Source: TMED8 sp964468005 (GTDB taxonomy: Bacteria > Pseudomonadota > Alphaproteobacteria > Rhodospirillales > Casp-alpha2). From it: a stretch of DNA of 24,165 nt. The stretch lies in NCBI GenBank assembly GCA_964468005.1, contig CAYXUT010000020.1, positions 1-24,165 on the forward strand, read 5' to 3'. The notes under the pieces are model-generated. The model did no database searches and was not told the DNA's origin. It saw only the letters and a program-made list of their open reading frames with translations. Below, piece by piece: positions 1 to 8,329 of this stretch; the stretch's first letter is position 1; each line of letters begins with the position of its first letter. A program made the translations under genes and the position numbers.

Positions 1-252
1 GTCATCGCTCATCCGCGTCTGCATCAGGTGTGTGAGGTGCTGGCTGAGGTTGCGGAGCTATATTTCAAAGAGGCCATAGATTTGGTCGGGCAATGCGACG
101 CGGCTAGCGTTCGCCCGGCAAAGATGATGTTGCACGTCTACCACCGCATCTTGCTGCGCCTGAAAAGGCGGGGCTGGGAAGACCTGGCAGCGCCGGTGTC
201 TCTTTCCAAGATCACCAAACTCTGGCTCGCGTTCCGTTATGGTGTGCTGTGA
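1..252 (+). CDS. hpnD: HpnD, presqualene diphosphate synthase (3' end only)
   Basis: The reading frame is open from base 1 and stops with TGA at 250-252, so only the C-terminal 83 residues are in the window. The tail carries an RPAKMM...YHRILLRLKRRGW segment followed by a basic SLSK end, as expected for the C-terminus of HpnC/HpnD-type trans-isoprenyl transferases. HpnD condenses two farnesyl diphosphates to presqualene diphosphate, the first of three steps (HpnD, HpnC, HpnE) to squalene in bacteria lacking classical squalene synthase. The catalytic Asp-rich motifs lie upstream of the window and cannot be checked. The assignment rests on the tail plus the following hpnE, whose GTG start overlaps this stop by 4 bases, implying translational coupling. 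Confidence 0.82.
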   Translation, partial: VIAHPRLHQVCEVLAEVAELYFKEAIDLVGQCDAASVRPAKMMLHVYHRILLRLKRRGWEDLAAPVSLSKITKLWLAFRYGVL

Positions 253-1511
253 GCGAAAGTGGGCGTGTGCATATCGTTGGTGCTGGCTTGGCCGGCCTGT
301 CGGCGGCTGTAAAACTCGCCCAAGGGGGTCGTCGAATCTCCATATACGAGGCTACCCGCCATGCTGGCGGACGGTGCCGTTCTTTTCATGATCCAGTCCT
401 TGAGCGGCTTATCGACAATGGAAACCATTTGGTATTGAGTGGCAATCAAGCCGTCATGGCCTATCTTGCGGCGATCAACGCGGAAGACAAATTAAGCGGT
501 CCGCAGCGCGCAGAGTTCCCATTCGTTGACCTTACGGACGATACACATTGGACGGTACGGCCTGACAAAGGGGCCATTCCTTGGTCGGCGCTGAGTTCCA
601 GTCGCCGCGTGCCCGGCACCTCCATCGGAGAGTATCTCTCGGTCTGGAGGCTATCACGTGCCACAGCATCGCAAACGATTGGTCAGTGTTTGGCAACGGA
701 GGGCGCGCTTTGGCACCGTTTCTGGCATCCAGTGATTGTTTCGATCCTCAATACCGATCCGGCTAGTGCTTCGGCTGAATTGCTGTGGGCTGTGATGAAG
801 GAAACCTTTGGTAAGGGTGAGGCAGCTTGCCGGCCTTTGATTGCCGTCAATGGCTTAAGCGAAACTTTTGTCTATCCGGCCTTGCGGTATTTGCGCGCCC
901 ATACTTGTGAGGTCCAATTTAACCAGCGAGTACGTGCAGTCGCTTCCAATGGTGGTCGTGTGACGGCCTTGGACACGGGTGACCGAATTGATCTCGATCC
1001 GGACGACGCCGTGGTCTTCGCAGTACCGCCGACGCCGGCGCGTCAATTGATGCCCGAACTGGTCGCGCCCGATTCGTTCCGACCCATCGTCAATGGTCAT
1101 TTCCGTACCCAAGAGGCTATCCCCATGAAAACCTTTGTCGGCGTTGTCGGGGGGATGGTGGAGTGGTTGTTCCTTCGTGGCGATGTGGTCTCGGCAACCG
1201 TTAGCGCCGCCACTGCACTATCAGAAATGGCGGAAAGTGATATTGCGGATGCCATGTGGTCCGATATCAGCCGTGTGCTGAAGCTTGATGCGCCATGCCG
1301 GGGGCCGTACCGAATTATTAAGGAAAAGCGCGCAACATTTGAACAAACGCCGGCCCAGGTGGCGCGTAGGCCGAAGACAGAGACAGCCCTGGACAATCTG
1401 TTTCTCGCTGGGGACTGGACAGATACAAGCCTCCCGGCGACCATAGAGGGCACGATCCAATCTGGATTCGCGGCAGCCGATATCATTTTGAACCGTAAGA
1501 GTAATGGATGA
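249..1511 (+). CDS. hpnE: HpnE, hydroxysqualene dehydroxylase
   Basis: This 420-residue FAD-dependent amine-oxidase-fold protein reduces hydroxysqualene to squalene. A dinucleotide-binding GAGLAG lies at residues 11-16, with an acidic residue (E34) closing the Rossmann beta-2 strand and a GGR at 40-42. The C-terminal flavin-binding stretch contains AGDW (about residue 387) and a TIEGTIQSG segment, the usual end of phytoene-desaturase-like enzymes. The length matches the HpnE family. The start is GTG at 249, overlapping the hpnD stop (GTGA), which favours coupled translation. It is followed after 141 bp by shc in the same direction, so the squalene-forming and squalene-cyclising genes are contiguous. 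Confidence 0.93.
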   Translation: MSESGRVHIVGAGLAGLSAAVKLAQGGRRISIYEATRHAGGRCRSFHDPVLERLIDNGNHLVLSGNQAVMAYLAAINAEDKLSGPQRAEFPFVDLTDDTHWTVRPDKGAIPWSALSSSRRVPGTSIGEYLSVWRLSRATASQTIGQCLATEGALWHRFWHPVIVSILNTDPASASAELLWAVMKETFGKGEAACRPLIAVNGLSETFVYPALRYLRAHTCEVQFNQRVRAVASNGGRVTALDTGDRIDLDPDDAVVFAVPPTPARQLMPELVAPDSFRPIVNGHFRTQEAIPMKTFVGVVGGMVEWLFLRGDVVSATVSAATALSEMAESDIADAMWSDISRVLKLDAPCRGPYRIIKEKRATFEQTPAQVARRPKTETALDNLFLAGDWTDTSLPATIEGTIQSGFAAADIILNRKSNG

Positions 1512-1533
1512 ACGCCCTTGAATTTGTGAGGGA

Positions 1534-1565
1534 TTTTTGACAAAAAGCACTTTCGTAGAGATTTT
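1534..1565 (+). promoter_or_regulatory. possible promoter or operator upstream of shc
   Basis: The 141 bp between hpnE and shc contain a perfect -35 hexamer TTGACA at 1537-1542, followed after 17 bp by GATTTT (1560-1565), which is only a fair -10. The TTGACA lies inside the odd palindrome TTTTTGACAAAAA (1534-1546), and TTTTTG recurs at 1562-1567. This could be an internal promoter giving shc its own transcription, or a regulator site over the -35. Hexamer matches alone are weak evidence. Confidence 0.3.
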
Positions 1566-1652
1566 TGTGGAATTTGATCCGGTTAATGGTTTGAAAACGC
1601 TGGTTGGTGAAAGTATAGCGGTTGTAAGCGATCCCGGAACAAGGCCGCGAGT

Positions 1653-3611
1653 ATGGAAATGATGGACCACAGGGTGGAACCTGCTGAACAAACGCAAGCC
1701 TCTGACGAGCGAGAGATCGATGGTGCGATCGAGGAAGCACGGAGTTGGCTTGCCAGCCAACAGGCTGAGGACGGTCATTGGGCATTTGAACTTGAAGCCG
1801 ATGCCACCATTCCGGCCGAGTATATTTTTCTCAATCACTTCCTTGGTGATATTGACGACGATGTCGAACGAAAGCTAGCGCGATACCTTCGCGCCACCCA
1901 GGAAAAGCATGGCGGCTGGCCGCTCTACCATCACGGCGATTTCAATATGAGCGCCTCGGTTAAGGCCTATTACGCGCTCAAGATGGTCGGGGATGACCCA
2001 AACGCGCCACATATGATCCGCGCCCGTGAGGCTATCCTGGCCGCTGGTGGTGCTGCTAAAGCCAACGTATTTACGCGTATCACGCTGGCGCTATTCGAGC
2101 AGGTGCCATGGCGTTCCGTGCCGGTGATGCGGGTCGAAGCTCTGCTGCTGCCAAAGTGGGCGCCATTTCATATGGACAAGGTGTCATATTGGTCGCGGAC
2201 AGTGATGGTGCCTCTGCTGGTGCTCGCCGCCTTGCGGCCCACGGCCGTCAATCCGTGCGCTGTTCATATTCGCGAACTCTTCGTCACTCCGCCGCATATC
2301 GAGCGACATTATTTGGTCAATCCCACCGGCCATTTGTTGGGCGCGCTATTGCTTGCGATTGACCGGATGATCCGGCCGCTGCAGGTATTGCTGCCAAAGT
2401 TTCTGGAACGTCGCGCCATTGATAAGGCGATAGATTTCATTACCGAACGTTTGAACGGAGACGGTGGGCTGGGAGCTATTTTCCCGGCCATGGCCAACTC
2501 GGTGATGGTGTTCCATGCGCTTGGCTACGATAAGAATCACCCGCATTTTCAGAACGCACGTAAATCCATCGACAAGCTCTTGGTGTTTCACGCTGACTGG
2601 GGCTACTGTCAGCCATGCCTTTCACCCGTATGGGATACAGGGCTTGCTGCTCATGCCATGCTTGAGGTCGGTAACTCTTTGGACGTTACGCCGTTGGAAA
2701 AGGCCAATGACTGGCTGGTAGAGCGGCAGATCCTGGGTTTCGTTGGCGACTGGGGCGTCAATGCAAAAGGCGTTCGCCCAGGAGGCTGGGCCTTTCAGTA
2801 CTGGAACGATCACTATCCTGATGTTGACGATACCGCCGTCGTGGTGATGGCTCTGCACCGCGCTGACCCCGAGCGTTATCGAAAAACCATTGAGCGCGGC
2901 GTCGAGTGGATTATTGGCATGCAAAGCGCCAACGGCGGCTGGGGCGCCTTCGATGTAGATAACGAGTTCTATTTTCTGCAGCATATTCCGTTTGCCGATC
3001 ATGGCGCGCTCCTCGATCCGCCGACAGCCGATGTCAGCGCACGCTGTCTGTCCATGCTGGCGCAACTGGGGTACGAGCGAGAACATCAGGCGGTCGCCCG
3101 GGCGCTCGATTACCTGAAGCGTGAGCAGGAAATTGATGGTTCATGGTTCGGGCGCTGGGGAAATAACTATGTCTATGGTACTTGGTCGGTACTGTGTGCG
3201 TTGAATGCTGTGGGCGAAGACATGCGGGCACCATATATCAGAAAAGCTGTCGACTGGCTCAAGGGGCGCCAACGCACCGACGGGGGCTGGGGTGAGGATT
3301 GCGCTAGTTACTGGCAGCATCGCCGCGATGACGTTAAAAGTTCCACGCCTTCGCAAACTTCTTGGGCGGTGCTTGGCCTGCTGGCGGCGGGTGAGGTCGA
3401 TAGCGTCGCCGTCAAAAGTGGCATAGAGTATTTGTTGGAGAGCCCGCGGGACGACGGAAAGTGGCGCGAAAAACACTTTAATGCGGTAGGCTTCCCCCGT
3501 GTGTTCTATCTGCGTTACCACGGATACAGCGCTTTCTTCCCGTTGTTGACCTTGGCACGCTATCGCAATCTGAAAACGCAGAATACCAAGCTGCCCGCTT
3601 TCGGGATGTGA
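1653..3611 (+). CDS. shc: squalene-hopene cyclase (HpnF)
   Basis: This 652-residue class II triterpene cyclase converts squalene to hopene/hopanol in a monotopic membrane enzyme. The catalytic DxDD motif is DVDD at residues 390-393, whose central Asp protonates the terminal double bond. Multiple QW-type repeats are visible, for example SQQAEDGHWAFE near the N-terminus, MQSANGGWGAFD after the DVDD, REQEIDGSWFGRWG, and RQRTDGGWGED near the C-terminus. The length is normal for bacterial SHC. The ATG at 1653 has an AAGG about nine bases upstream. The next gene, hpnG, begins 3 bp after the stop, so the two are likely cotranscribed. Confidence 0.97.
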   Translation: MEMMDHRVEPAEQTQASDEREIDGAIEEARSWLASQQAEDGHWAFELEADATIPAEYIFLNHFLGDIDDDVERKLARYLRATQEKHGGWPLYHHGDFNMSASVKAYYALKMVGDDPNAPHMIRAREAILAAGGAAKANVFTRITLALFEQVPWRSVPVMRVEALLLPKWAPFHMDKVSYWSRTVMVPLLVLAALRPTAVNPCAVHIRELFVTPPHIERHYLVNPTGHLLGALLLAIDRMIRPLQVLLPKFLERRAIDKAIDFITERLNGDGGLGAIFPAMANSVMVFHALGYDKNHPHFQNARKSIDKLLVFHADWGYCQPCLSPVWDTGLAAHAMLEVGNSLDVTPLEKANDWLVERQILGFVGDWGVNAKGVRPGGWAFQYWNDHYPDVDDTAVVVMALHRADPERYRKTIERGVEWIIGMQSANGGWGAFDVDNEFYFLQHIPFADHGALLDPPTADVSARCLSMLAQLGYEREHQAVARALDYLKREQEIDGSWFGRWGNNYVYGTWSVLCALNAVGEDMRAPYIRKAVDWLKGRQRTDGGWGEDCASYWQHRRDDVKSSTPSQTSWAVLGLLAAGEVDSVAVKSGIEYLLESPRDDGKWREKHFNAVGFPRVFYLRYHGYSAFFPLLTLARYRNLKTQNTKLPAFGM

Positions 3612-3614
3612 TCC

Positions 3615-4304
3615 GTGGCCATCGGTATTGTCTCCGGGCTTCGACGTGAGACGCATTGTCTGACGACGCCTGGCACGGCGAAAACAGACAAACTTACATT
3701 TGCCGGTGTCGGCCCCGAGCGCGCCGAAGCCGGTGCGCGGGAACTGATTGCTAAGGGGGCAGAGGCGCTGGTGAGTTTCGGCGTTGCCGGCGGCATTGCA
3801 CCAGAGATTTCGGCCGGAACTCTGATTTTGGCTCGGGCGGTCGTTTTCGGCGATACGATTTTCGAGACCACGACGTTCTGGCGACAATCTCTCAAGGATA
3901 TGTTGCCGCCCAATATTATTATTGAGGAAGGGCCGATTGTCGGGGTGGACAAGATGATAGCATCTCCAGAGGCGAAACAGCGATTGCATGCCAATACCGG
4001 TGCATTGGCTTGCGATATGGAGAGCCATACCGTTGCCCAGGTGGCAGCGGATGTGGGCTTGCCGTTCATTGCCGTACGCGCCATTTCTGACCCGGCTGGG
4101 CGCGATGTACCGAAATGGGTATTGCATTGCCTAAGCGGTGAAGGCGATGTCGATTACCAGAGTTTGATCCTGGCGTTGGCACGCCGGCCCTGGGCGCTGC
4201 CGGCCTTGATGGCGCTCGCGGGTAATTCGAAAAAGGCTTTTGGTGCGTTACGCCGCGTCGCTAGAGCGGCCGGTCCCAGTCTCGGTTTCTCGGGCGGCCG
4301 TTGA
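3615..4304 (+). CDS. hpnG: HpnG, hopanoid-associated nucleoside phosphorylase
   Basis: This 229-residue protein belongs to the purine nucleoside phosphorylase/MTA-SAH nucleosidase superfamily. In hopanoid pathways HpnG releases adenine from adenosylhopane, giving (phospho)ribosylhopane on the way to bacteriohopanetetrol. Visible family features are the GVAGGIAPEISAGTL stretch (about residues 56-70), a CDMES nucleoside-binding motif with M135-E136, and the C-terminal SDPAGRD with D159 as candidate general acid. The start is GTG at 3615, 3 bp after shc. Its last 57 bp overlap the 3' end of hpnH on the opposite strand. HpnG acts directly on the product of HpnH, so convergent neighbours encode consecutive steps. 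Confidence 0.92.
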   Translation: MAIGIVSGLRRETHCLTTPGTAKTDKLTFAGVGPERAEAGARELIAKGAEALVSFGVAGGIAPEISAGTLILARAVVFGDTIFETTTFWRQSLKDMLPPNIIIEEGPIVGVDKMIASPEAKQRLHANTGALACDMESHTVAQVAADVGLPFIAVRAISDPAGRDVPKWVLHCLSGEGDVDYQSLILALARRPWALPALMALAGNSKKAFGALRRVARAAGPSLGFSGGR

Positions 4305-5426
4305 GAGTGCATCATGTTCTTTGCGTTTCTGGGTCATGGTCTGGACCAGCTCCTGAAAGACAAACTCCGCCGGGCGTTGATTGTCGAGTGGCACTTCTGG
4401 CGCCATCTCCCCATCCGTCCTGACACCACGTAAATAGACACCAAGTGCCTTAAAAGGGTGCGCCACGGTATCGGCGACGGCTGTTGCTTCATAGCCGCAA
4501 TGCACCATGCAATTGGCGCATTTTTCATAGTTACCGGTGCCATAGGATTGCCAGTCGGTATCATCCATCAGTTCCTTGAAACTCGATGCGTAACCTTCCG
4601 ATAACAAATAACATGGCCTTTGCCAGCCGAAGATATTGCGCGTCGGGTTGCCCCAGGGCGTACAGTGATAAGTCTGATTACCGGCCAGGAAATCCATGAA
4701 CAATGTCGATTGGCTGAACTTCCAGCGTTTGGCGCCTGCCCGGCTCAAAAGATCACGGAAAAGCTGTTTGGTTTTGCGCCGTGACAGGAAGTGATCCTGG
4801 TCGGGCGCGCGTTCGTAGGCGTAGCCCGGCGAGACGGTAATGCCTTCGACGCCAAGATCATCCATGCAGAAATCGAAATAGGTCGCTGCTTCATCGGCAC
4901 TCATTTGGTCGAATAGCGTGCAATTGACGTTGACTCGAAAGCCGCGCCGTTTGGCCTCTCGGATCGCCGCCACCGCTTGTTCAAACGTTCCATCTTGATT
5001 GACGGCCTTGTCATGATGTTCTTGAAGTCCATCCAGGTGAACGGAGAAGGTCAGGTAAGGGGTCGGCGTGAACTGGTCGAGTTTCTTTTCCAGCAATAGA
5101 CCGTTGGTACACAGATAAACGAACTTCTTGCGTGCGATGATGCCGTCGACAACCTGTTCGATTTCCTTATGAATCAGTGGCTCGCCGCCAGGGATCGAGA
5201 CCACTGGCGCACCACACTCATCGACGGCACCCAGGCATTCCTCGACCGAGAGGCGTTTGTTGAGGATATCGGCTTCGTAATCGATCTTACCGCAACCGGG
5301 GCAGGCCAGATTGCAACGGAACAGCGGTTCCAGCATTAACACCAGGGGATATTTATCACGCCCAGCTACGCGCTGCTTCATGATGTAAGCGCCGACGCGG
5401 ATTTTCTGGATTAGGGGAACGGCCAC
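4248..5426 (-). CDS. hpnH: HpnH, radical SAM adenosylhopane synthase
   Basis: This 392-residue radical SAM enzyme joins a 5'-deoxyadenosyl radical to hopene to make adenosylhopane, the first step of C35 hopanoid side-chain synthesis. The [4Fe-4S]-binding CX3CX2C motif is at C38, C42 and C45 (RCNLACPGCGK), and a GGEP motif for SAM binding follows in the SIPGGEPLIH segment. Additional cysteines occur in the C-terminal CANCMVHCGYEA region, typical of HpnH. The start is GTG at 5426, 6 bp after the ispH stop, with AGGGG about 11 bases upstream, so it is the second gene of an ispH-hpnH operon. The last 26 or so residues are a polar tail, and that tail lies in the overlap with hpnG. Confidence 0.95.
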   Translation of the reverse strand: MAVPLIQKIRVGAYIMKQRVAGRDKYPLVLMLEPLFRCNLACPGCGKIDYEADILNKRLSVEECLGAVDECGAPVVSIPGGEPLIHKEIEQVVDGIIARKKFVYLCTNGLLLEKKLDQFTPTPYLTFSVHLDGLQEHHDKAVNQDGTFEQAVAAIREAKRRGFRVNVNCTLFDQMSADEAATYFDFCMDDLGVEGITVSPGYAYERAPDQDHFLSRRKTKQLFRDLLSRAGAKRWKFSQSTLFMDFLAGNQTYHCTPWGNPTRNIFGWQRPCYLLSEGYASSFKELMDDTDWQSYGTGNYEKCANCMVHCGYEATAVADTVAHPFKALGVYLRGVRTDGEMAPEVPLDNQRPAEFVFQELVQTMTQKRKEHDALSTAARETETGTGRSSDAA

Positions 5427-5432
5427 TACTGT

Positions 5433-6422
5433 TTACCCCTGGCTCGCCGCCCGGGTTAGTTCGCGCGGCAATTTGAAGGTAACATGCTCTTCAACGTCGG
5501 ATAGCCGCTCGACATGGATTTCGCGGTACTCGGCCAGCCGTTCGATCACACCTTGAACCAGTTCTTCTGGTGCCGACGCGCCGGCAGTGATACCTACCAC
5601 GTCAATGCCTTTAAGCCAGTTTGGGTCGAGATCATCGGCATCGGCGATCAGGTAACTTGGTTTTTCCATGGAAGCGCCGAGATCGCGGAGCCGGTTGGAG
5701 TTCGAGCTGTTCTGTGCTCCGACCACCAACAGCAAGTCGACCCGGGGCGACAGGGTGCGGACGGCATCCTGGCGGTTTTGCGTGGCGTAGCAGATGTCCT
5801 TGACATCCGGGCCGACGATAGCCGGAAACTTATTTTTCAAGACCTCAATGACATTTCGCGTGTCATCGATGCTTAGGGTTGTCTGCGTCACATAGGAAAG
5901 TCGGGTGGTGTCCTCGACCTTGAGATTTTCAACATCCTGCACCGTGTTAACCAGCAGAACACCGCCGGGAATCTGGCCTTGTGTGCCCTCAACTTCGGGA
6001 TGGCCGGCATGGCCGATTAGGATCACCTGGCGGCCTTTTTTGACGTGATTCTGCCCTTCCTTGTGAACCTTGGAGACCAACGGGCAGGTCGCATCGATGA
6101 TATCGAGGTCGCGCTCTCGGGCGGCCTCAACAACACTGGCCGCGACCCCGTGGGCACTGAAAATAGCGTTCGCTCCTTGAGGTATGTCATCCACTTCTTC
6201 GACGAAAACAGCTCCCTTGTCGCGCAGTGAATCGACGACGTGCTTGTTGTGGACGATCTCGTGGCGGACGTAGACCGGCGGCCCGAACAGGTCGAGCGCG
6301 CGCTCGACGATTTCAATGGCGCGCTCTACTCCGGCACAAAAACCGCGTGGACTGGCGAGCAGGATTTTCAGTTTTTCATACATCATTGGCATCTTACCAT
6401 TGAAAATAGAGATTAAACCCAT
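5433..6422 (-). CDS. ispH: IspH, 4-hydroxy-3-methylbut-2-enyl diphosphate reductase
   Basis: This 329-residue Fe-S enzyme performs the last step of the MEP pathway, giving IPP and DMAPP. The N-terminal PRGFCAGVERAIEIVE motif carries the first cluster cysteine (C29). The second is in DATCPLVSKVHKE (C113) and the third in DICYATQNRQ (C211). The substrate loop SSNSNRL is also present. Family members usually begin close to the PRGFC motif, so the true start could be one of the methionines at residues 11-14 rather than residue 1. ispH is cotranscribed with hpnH and is divergent from hpnA across 85 bp, which ties precursor supply to hopanoid elongation. Confidence 0.96.
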   Translation of the reverse strand: MGLISIFNGKMPMMYEKLKILLASPRGFCAGVERAIEIVERALDLFGPPVYVRHEIVHNKHVVDSLRDKGAVFVEEVDDIPQGANAIFSAHGVAASVVEAARERDLDIIDATCPLVSKVHKEGQNHVKKGRQVILIGHAGHPEVEGTQGQIPGGVLLVNTVQDVENLKVEDTTRLSYVTQTTLSIDDTRNVIEVLKNKFPAIVGPDVKDICYATQNRQDAVRTLSPRVDLLLVVGAQNSSNSNRLRDLGASMEKPSYLIADADDLDPNWLKGIDVVGITAGASAPEELVQGVIERLAEYREIHVERLSDVEEHVTFKLPRELTRAASQG

Positions 6423-6440
6423 AAAGGTGAACCCCCTGTA

Positions 6441-6466
6441 GGCGGCTTCTATAGCAACTATCCGCC
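6441..6466. promoter_or_regulatory. bulged inverted repeat between ispH and hpnA
   Basis: GGCGG (6441-6445) pairs with CCGCC (6462-6466). Inside it ATAG (6451-6454) pairs with CTAT (6458-6461) around a CAA loop, leaving a five-base bulge on one side. It lies in the 85-bp divergent intergenic region, so it may be an operator or part of an RNA leader of hpnA or ispH. There is no U-tract, so it is not a typical intrinsic terminator. Confidence 0.35.
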
Positions 6467-6490
6467 GAACACCAGGAGGAATCCGGCCTC

Positions 6491-6511
6491 ATGAAGATGG
6501 CAAGCGCATGA
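6491..6511 (+). CDS. possible six-codon leader ORF coupled to hpnA
   Basis: An excellent Shine-Dalgarno AGGAGGA (6474-6480) lies 10 bases before ATG 6491, but 27 bases before the hpnA ATG (6508) and out of frame with it. The ATG at 6491 opens a six-codon reading frame, MKMASA, whose TGA overlaps the hpnA start as ATGA. Either hpnA is translated by coupled re-initiation after this minimal ORF, or hpnA has another ribosome-entry arrangement. The peptide itself is too short to assign a function. Confidence 0.35.
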   Translation: MKMASA

Positions 6512-7494
6512 TACTGGTTACTGGAGCGTCCGGTTTTATAGGTGCCGCAGTGGTCCGCGCACTGCTGGCGCGGCGCGAACCGGTACGGGTCCTGGTGCGC
6601 CCGACATCGGACCGTCAAAACATCGACGGCCTTGATGTGGAGATTGTGGAAGGCGATCTGCTGGATCCTGACACTCTGGCTGGCACGGTTGAGGGTTGCA
6701 CTGGTGTCTACCATATTGCCGCCGATTACCGGCTTTGGACGCGTGATCCGGAGGCTATGTTTCGTGCTAATGTCGAAGGCTCTTGCTTCATCATCCGCAC
6801 CGCAATGGCCGCCGGAGTGGCGCGTATCGTTTACACCAGTTCGGTGGCGGTCTTGGGGATCGTGCAGGATGGCGTGGGAGATGAGGTTACGCCCGCCACT
6901 TACGCTGATATGATCGGCGTCTACAAGCAATCGAAGTTCCGTGCCGAAGAGGCGGTGCGAAAGTTGATCAATGAAGAGGGTGCACCAGTTGTGATTGTCA
7001 ACCCATCGACACCGGTTGGCCCCTTTGACGTCAAACCAACACCGACGGGGCGTATGATTGTCGAGGCGGTGTCTGGGAAAATGCCGGCTTATGTCGATAC
7101 GGGGCTAAACATTGTTCATGTGGACGATGTCGCGACCGGGCATCTCTTGGCATTTGACAGGGGGCAACTCGGCGAGCGATACGTGTTAGGCGGCGAGAAC
7201 ATGGCTCTCAAGGATATTCTGGCCGAAATCGCCAATTTGGTTGGCCGGAAGCCGCCCTCCATCAGTCTGCCGCACGGGCTGATCCTGCCCATCGCCTACC
7301 TGGCCGAAGTCTGGGCGCGAATGACTAGCGGTCAAGAACCCTTCGTCACTGTCGATGGCGTGCGTATGGCCAGAAAGAAAATGTACTTTTCTTCGGCGAA
7401 GGCGATTCGCGATCTTGGCTATCAATCACGCCCCGCCAGCGCGGCCCTTGCCGATGCAGTCACATGGTTTCGGGAAAATGGGTATTGCCCGTAA
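6508..7494 (+). CDS. hpnA: HpnA, hopanoid-associated sugar epimerase
   Basis: This 328-residue extended short-chain dehydrogenase/reductase has the NAD(P)-binding GASGFIG at residues 6-12 and the YxxxK catalytic pair Y139/K143 (VYKQSK). The VNPSTPVGP segment is characteristic of NAD-dependent epimerases/dehydratases. HpnA proteins are consistently encoded in hopanoid loci and are called hopanoid-associated sugar epimerases. The exact substrate is not settled from sequence. The ATG at 6508 puts the Rossmann motif at the expected distance from the N-terminus. The nucleotidyltransferase gene follows after 49 bp in the same direction. Confidence 0.93.
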   Translation: MILVTGASGFIGAAVVRALLARREPVRVLVRPTSDRQNIDGLDVEIVEGDLLDPDTLAGTVEGCTGVYHIAADYRLWTRDPEAMFRANVEGSCFIIRTAMAAGVARIVYTSSVAVLGIVQDGVGDEVTPATYADMIGVYKQSKFRAEEAVRKLINEEGAPVVIVNPSTPVGPFDVKPTPTGRMIVEAVSGKMPAYVDTGLNIVHVDDVATGHLLAFDRGQLGERYVLGGENMALKDILAEIANLVGRKPPSISLPHGLILPIAYLAEVWARMTSGQEPFVTVDGVRMARKKMYFSSAKAIRDLGYQSRPASAALADAVTWFRENGYCP

Positions 7495-7543
7495 GGATCA
7501 GGCAGCTTAAGAACCGATTTCCGGTGAACTAGGACCTGGATAG

Positions 7544-8296
7544 ATGAAAGCATTGATGTTGGCTGCCGGAGTAGGCCGACGTTTGTTCGGTGACGATAAC
7601 GACGATCTGCCAAAAGCGCTGTTGCGTTTCGAAGGGCAATCCCTGCTCGAGCGCCATATAGAAATGTTGCAGATCTGCAATATTGAAGAGCTGGTCCTCG
7701 TCGTCGGACACCGGAAGGAAGATCTAATTGCGGAGGCCTTGAAGGTCGCGCATGATGGCTTTATCCGCTGGATCGATAACCCGCGCTACCGGGAAGGCCC
7801 GATCCTTTCTTTGGCGGCGGGTGAAGAGGTCCTGCGGTCTGGCTCCGATGTTTTGTTCATGGATTCAGACGTGCTTTATCACCCGCTTCTCATGGCAAAG
7901 CTTATCGCCTCCCCGCATCGGACTTGTTTCGTCGTCGATCGCGAATTTCAGTCTGATGATGATCCTGTAAAGGTTTGTCTCAAGGACGGCATCGTCGTCG
8001 ATTTCGGCAAGGTCATCGGAGAAGACCATGACATGGTCGGAGAATGGCCGGGTTTCATGAAAATGGAGAGTTGTATTGCCGGCTTGATGATGGACGCGGC
8101 CCAGAAAATTATTGATGCGGAAGAGATCGAAGGCGCTTACGAGCGCGTCATGAAAGCGGTGCTCAAGTCAGAGCCGCCAGAGACTTTCGGCTTCGAAGAT
8201 GTCACTAATATTCCCTGGGTTGAGATTGACTATCCCAGTGATTTTGAAAAAGCGACGGACAAAGTATTCCCTCGAATCAGAGATTACCTGGCCTAG
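7544..8296 (+). CDS. nucleotidyltransferase, LicC/PntC-like (candidate phosphonate or phosphoalcohol cytidylyltransferase)
   Basis: This 250-residue nucleotidyltransferase-fold protein has the signature LAAGVGRRL at residues 6-14 and PKALL at 23-27. A metal-binding DSD (D107, D109) lies in the LFMDSDVLY segment. The C-terminal half has the GEWPGFMK... and IPWVEIDYPSDFEKA arrangement seen in phosphocholine (LicC) and 2-aminoethylphosphonate (PntC) cytidylyltransferases, which make CDP- or CMP-activated head groups. With a phosphonopyruvate decarboxylase and three CDP-alcohol phosphatidyltransferases nearby, activation of a phosphonate head group is a reasonable inference. A sugar-phosphate substrate cannot be excluded. 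It is in line with hpnA (49-bp gap), suggesting one operon. Confidence 0.8.
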   Translation: MKALMLAAGVGRRLFGDDNDDLPKALLRFEGQSLLERHIEMLQICNIEELVLVVGHRKEDLIAEALKVAHDGFIRWIDNPRYREGPILSLAAGEEVLRSGSDVLFMDSDVLYHPLLMAKLIASPHRTCFVVDREFQSDDDPVKVCLKDGIVVDFGKVIGEDHDMVGEWPGFMKMESCIAGLMMDAAQKIIDAEEIEGAYERVMKAVLKSEPPETFGFEDVTNIPWVEIDYPSDFEKATDKVFPRIRDYLA

Positions 8297-8329
8297 TCAT
8301 CTGTCGCACAAATAACGCCAGGCGGCTGA

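Noticed and set aside
1221..1838. A 205-codon minus-strand open frame across the hpnE-shc junction.
   Set aside because: It overlaps two well-supported genes and has no family features or ribosome site.
3141..4127. A long open frame on the minus strand opposite shc and hpnG.
   Set aside because: It is antisense to two clear hopanoid genes, has no recognisable domain and shows the Arg/His/Gln-rich composition of a shadow frame.
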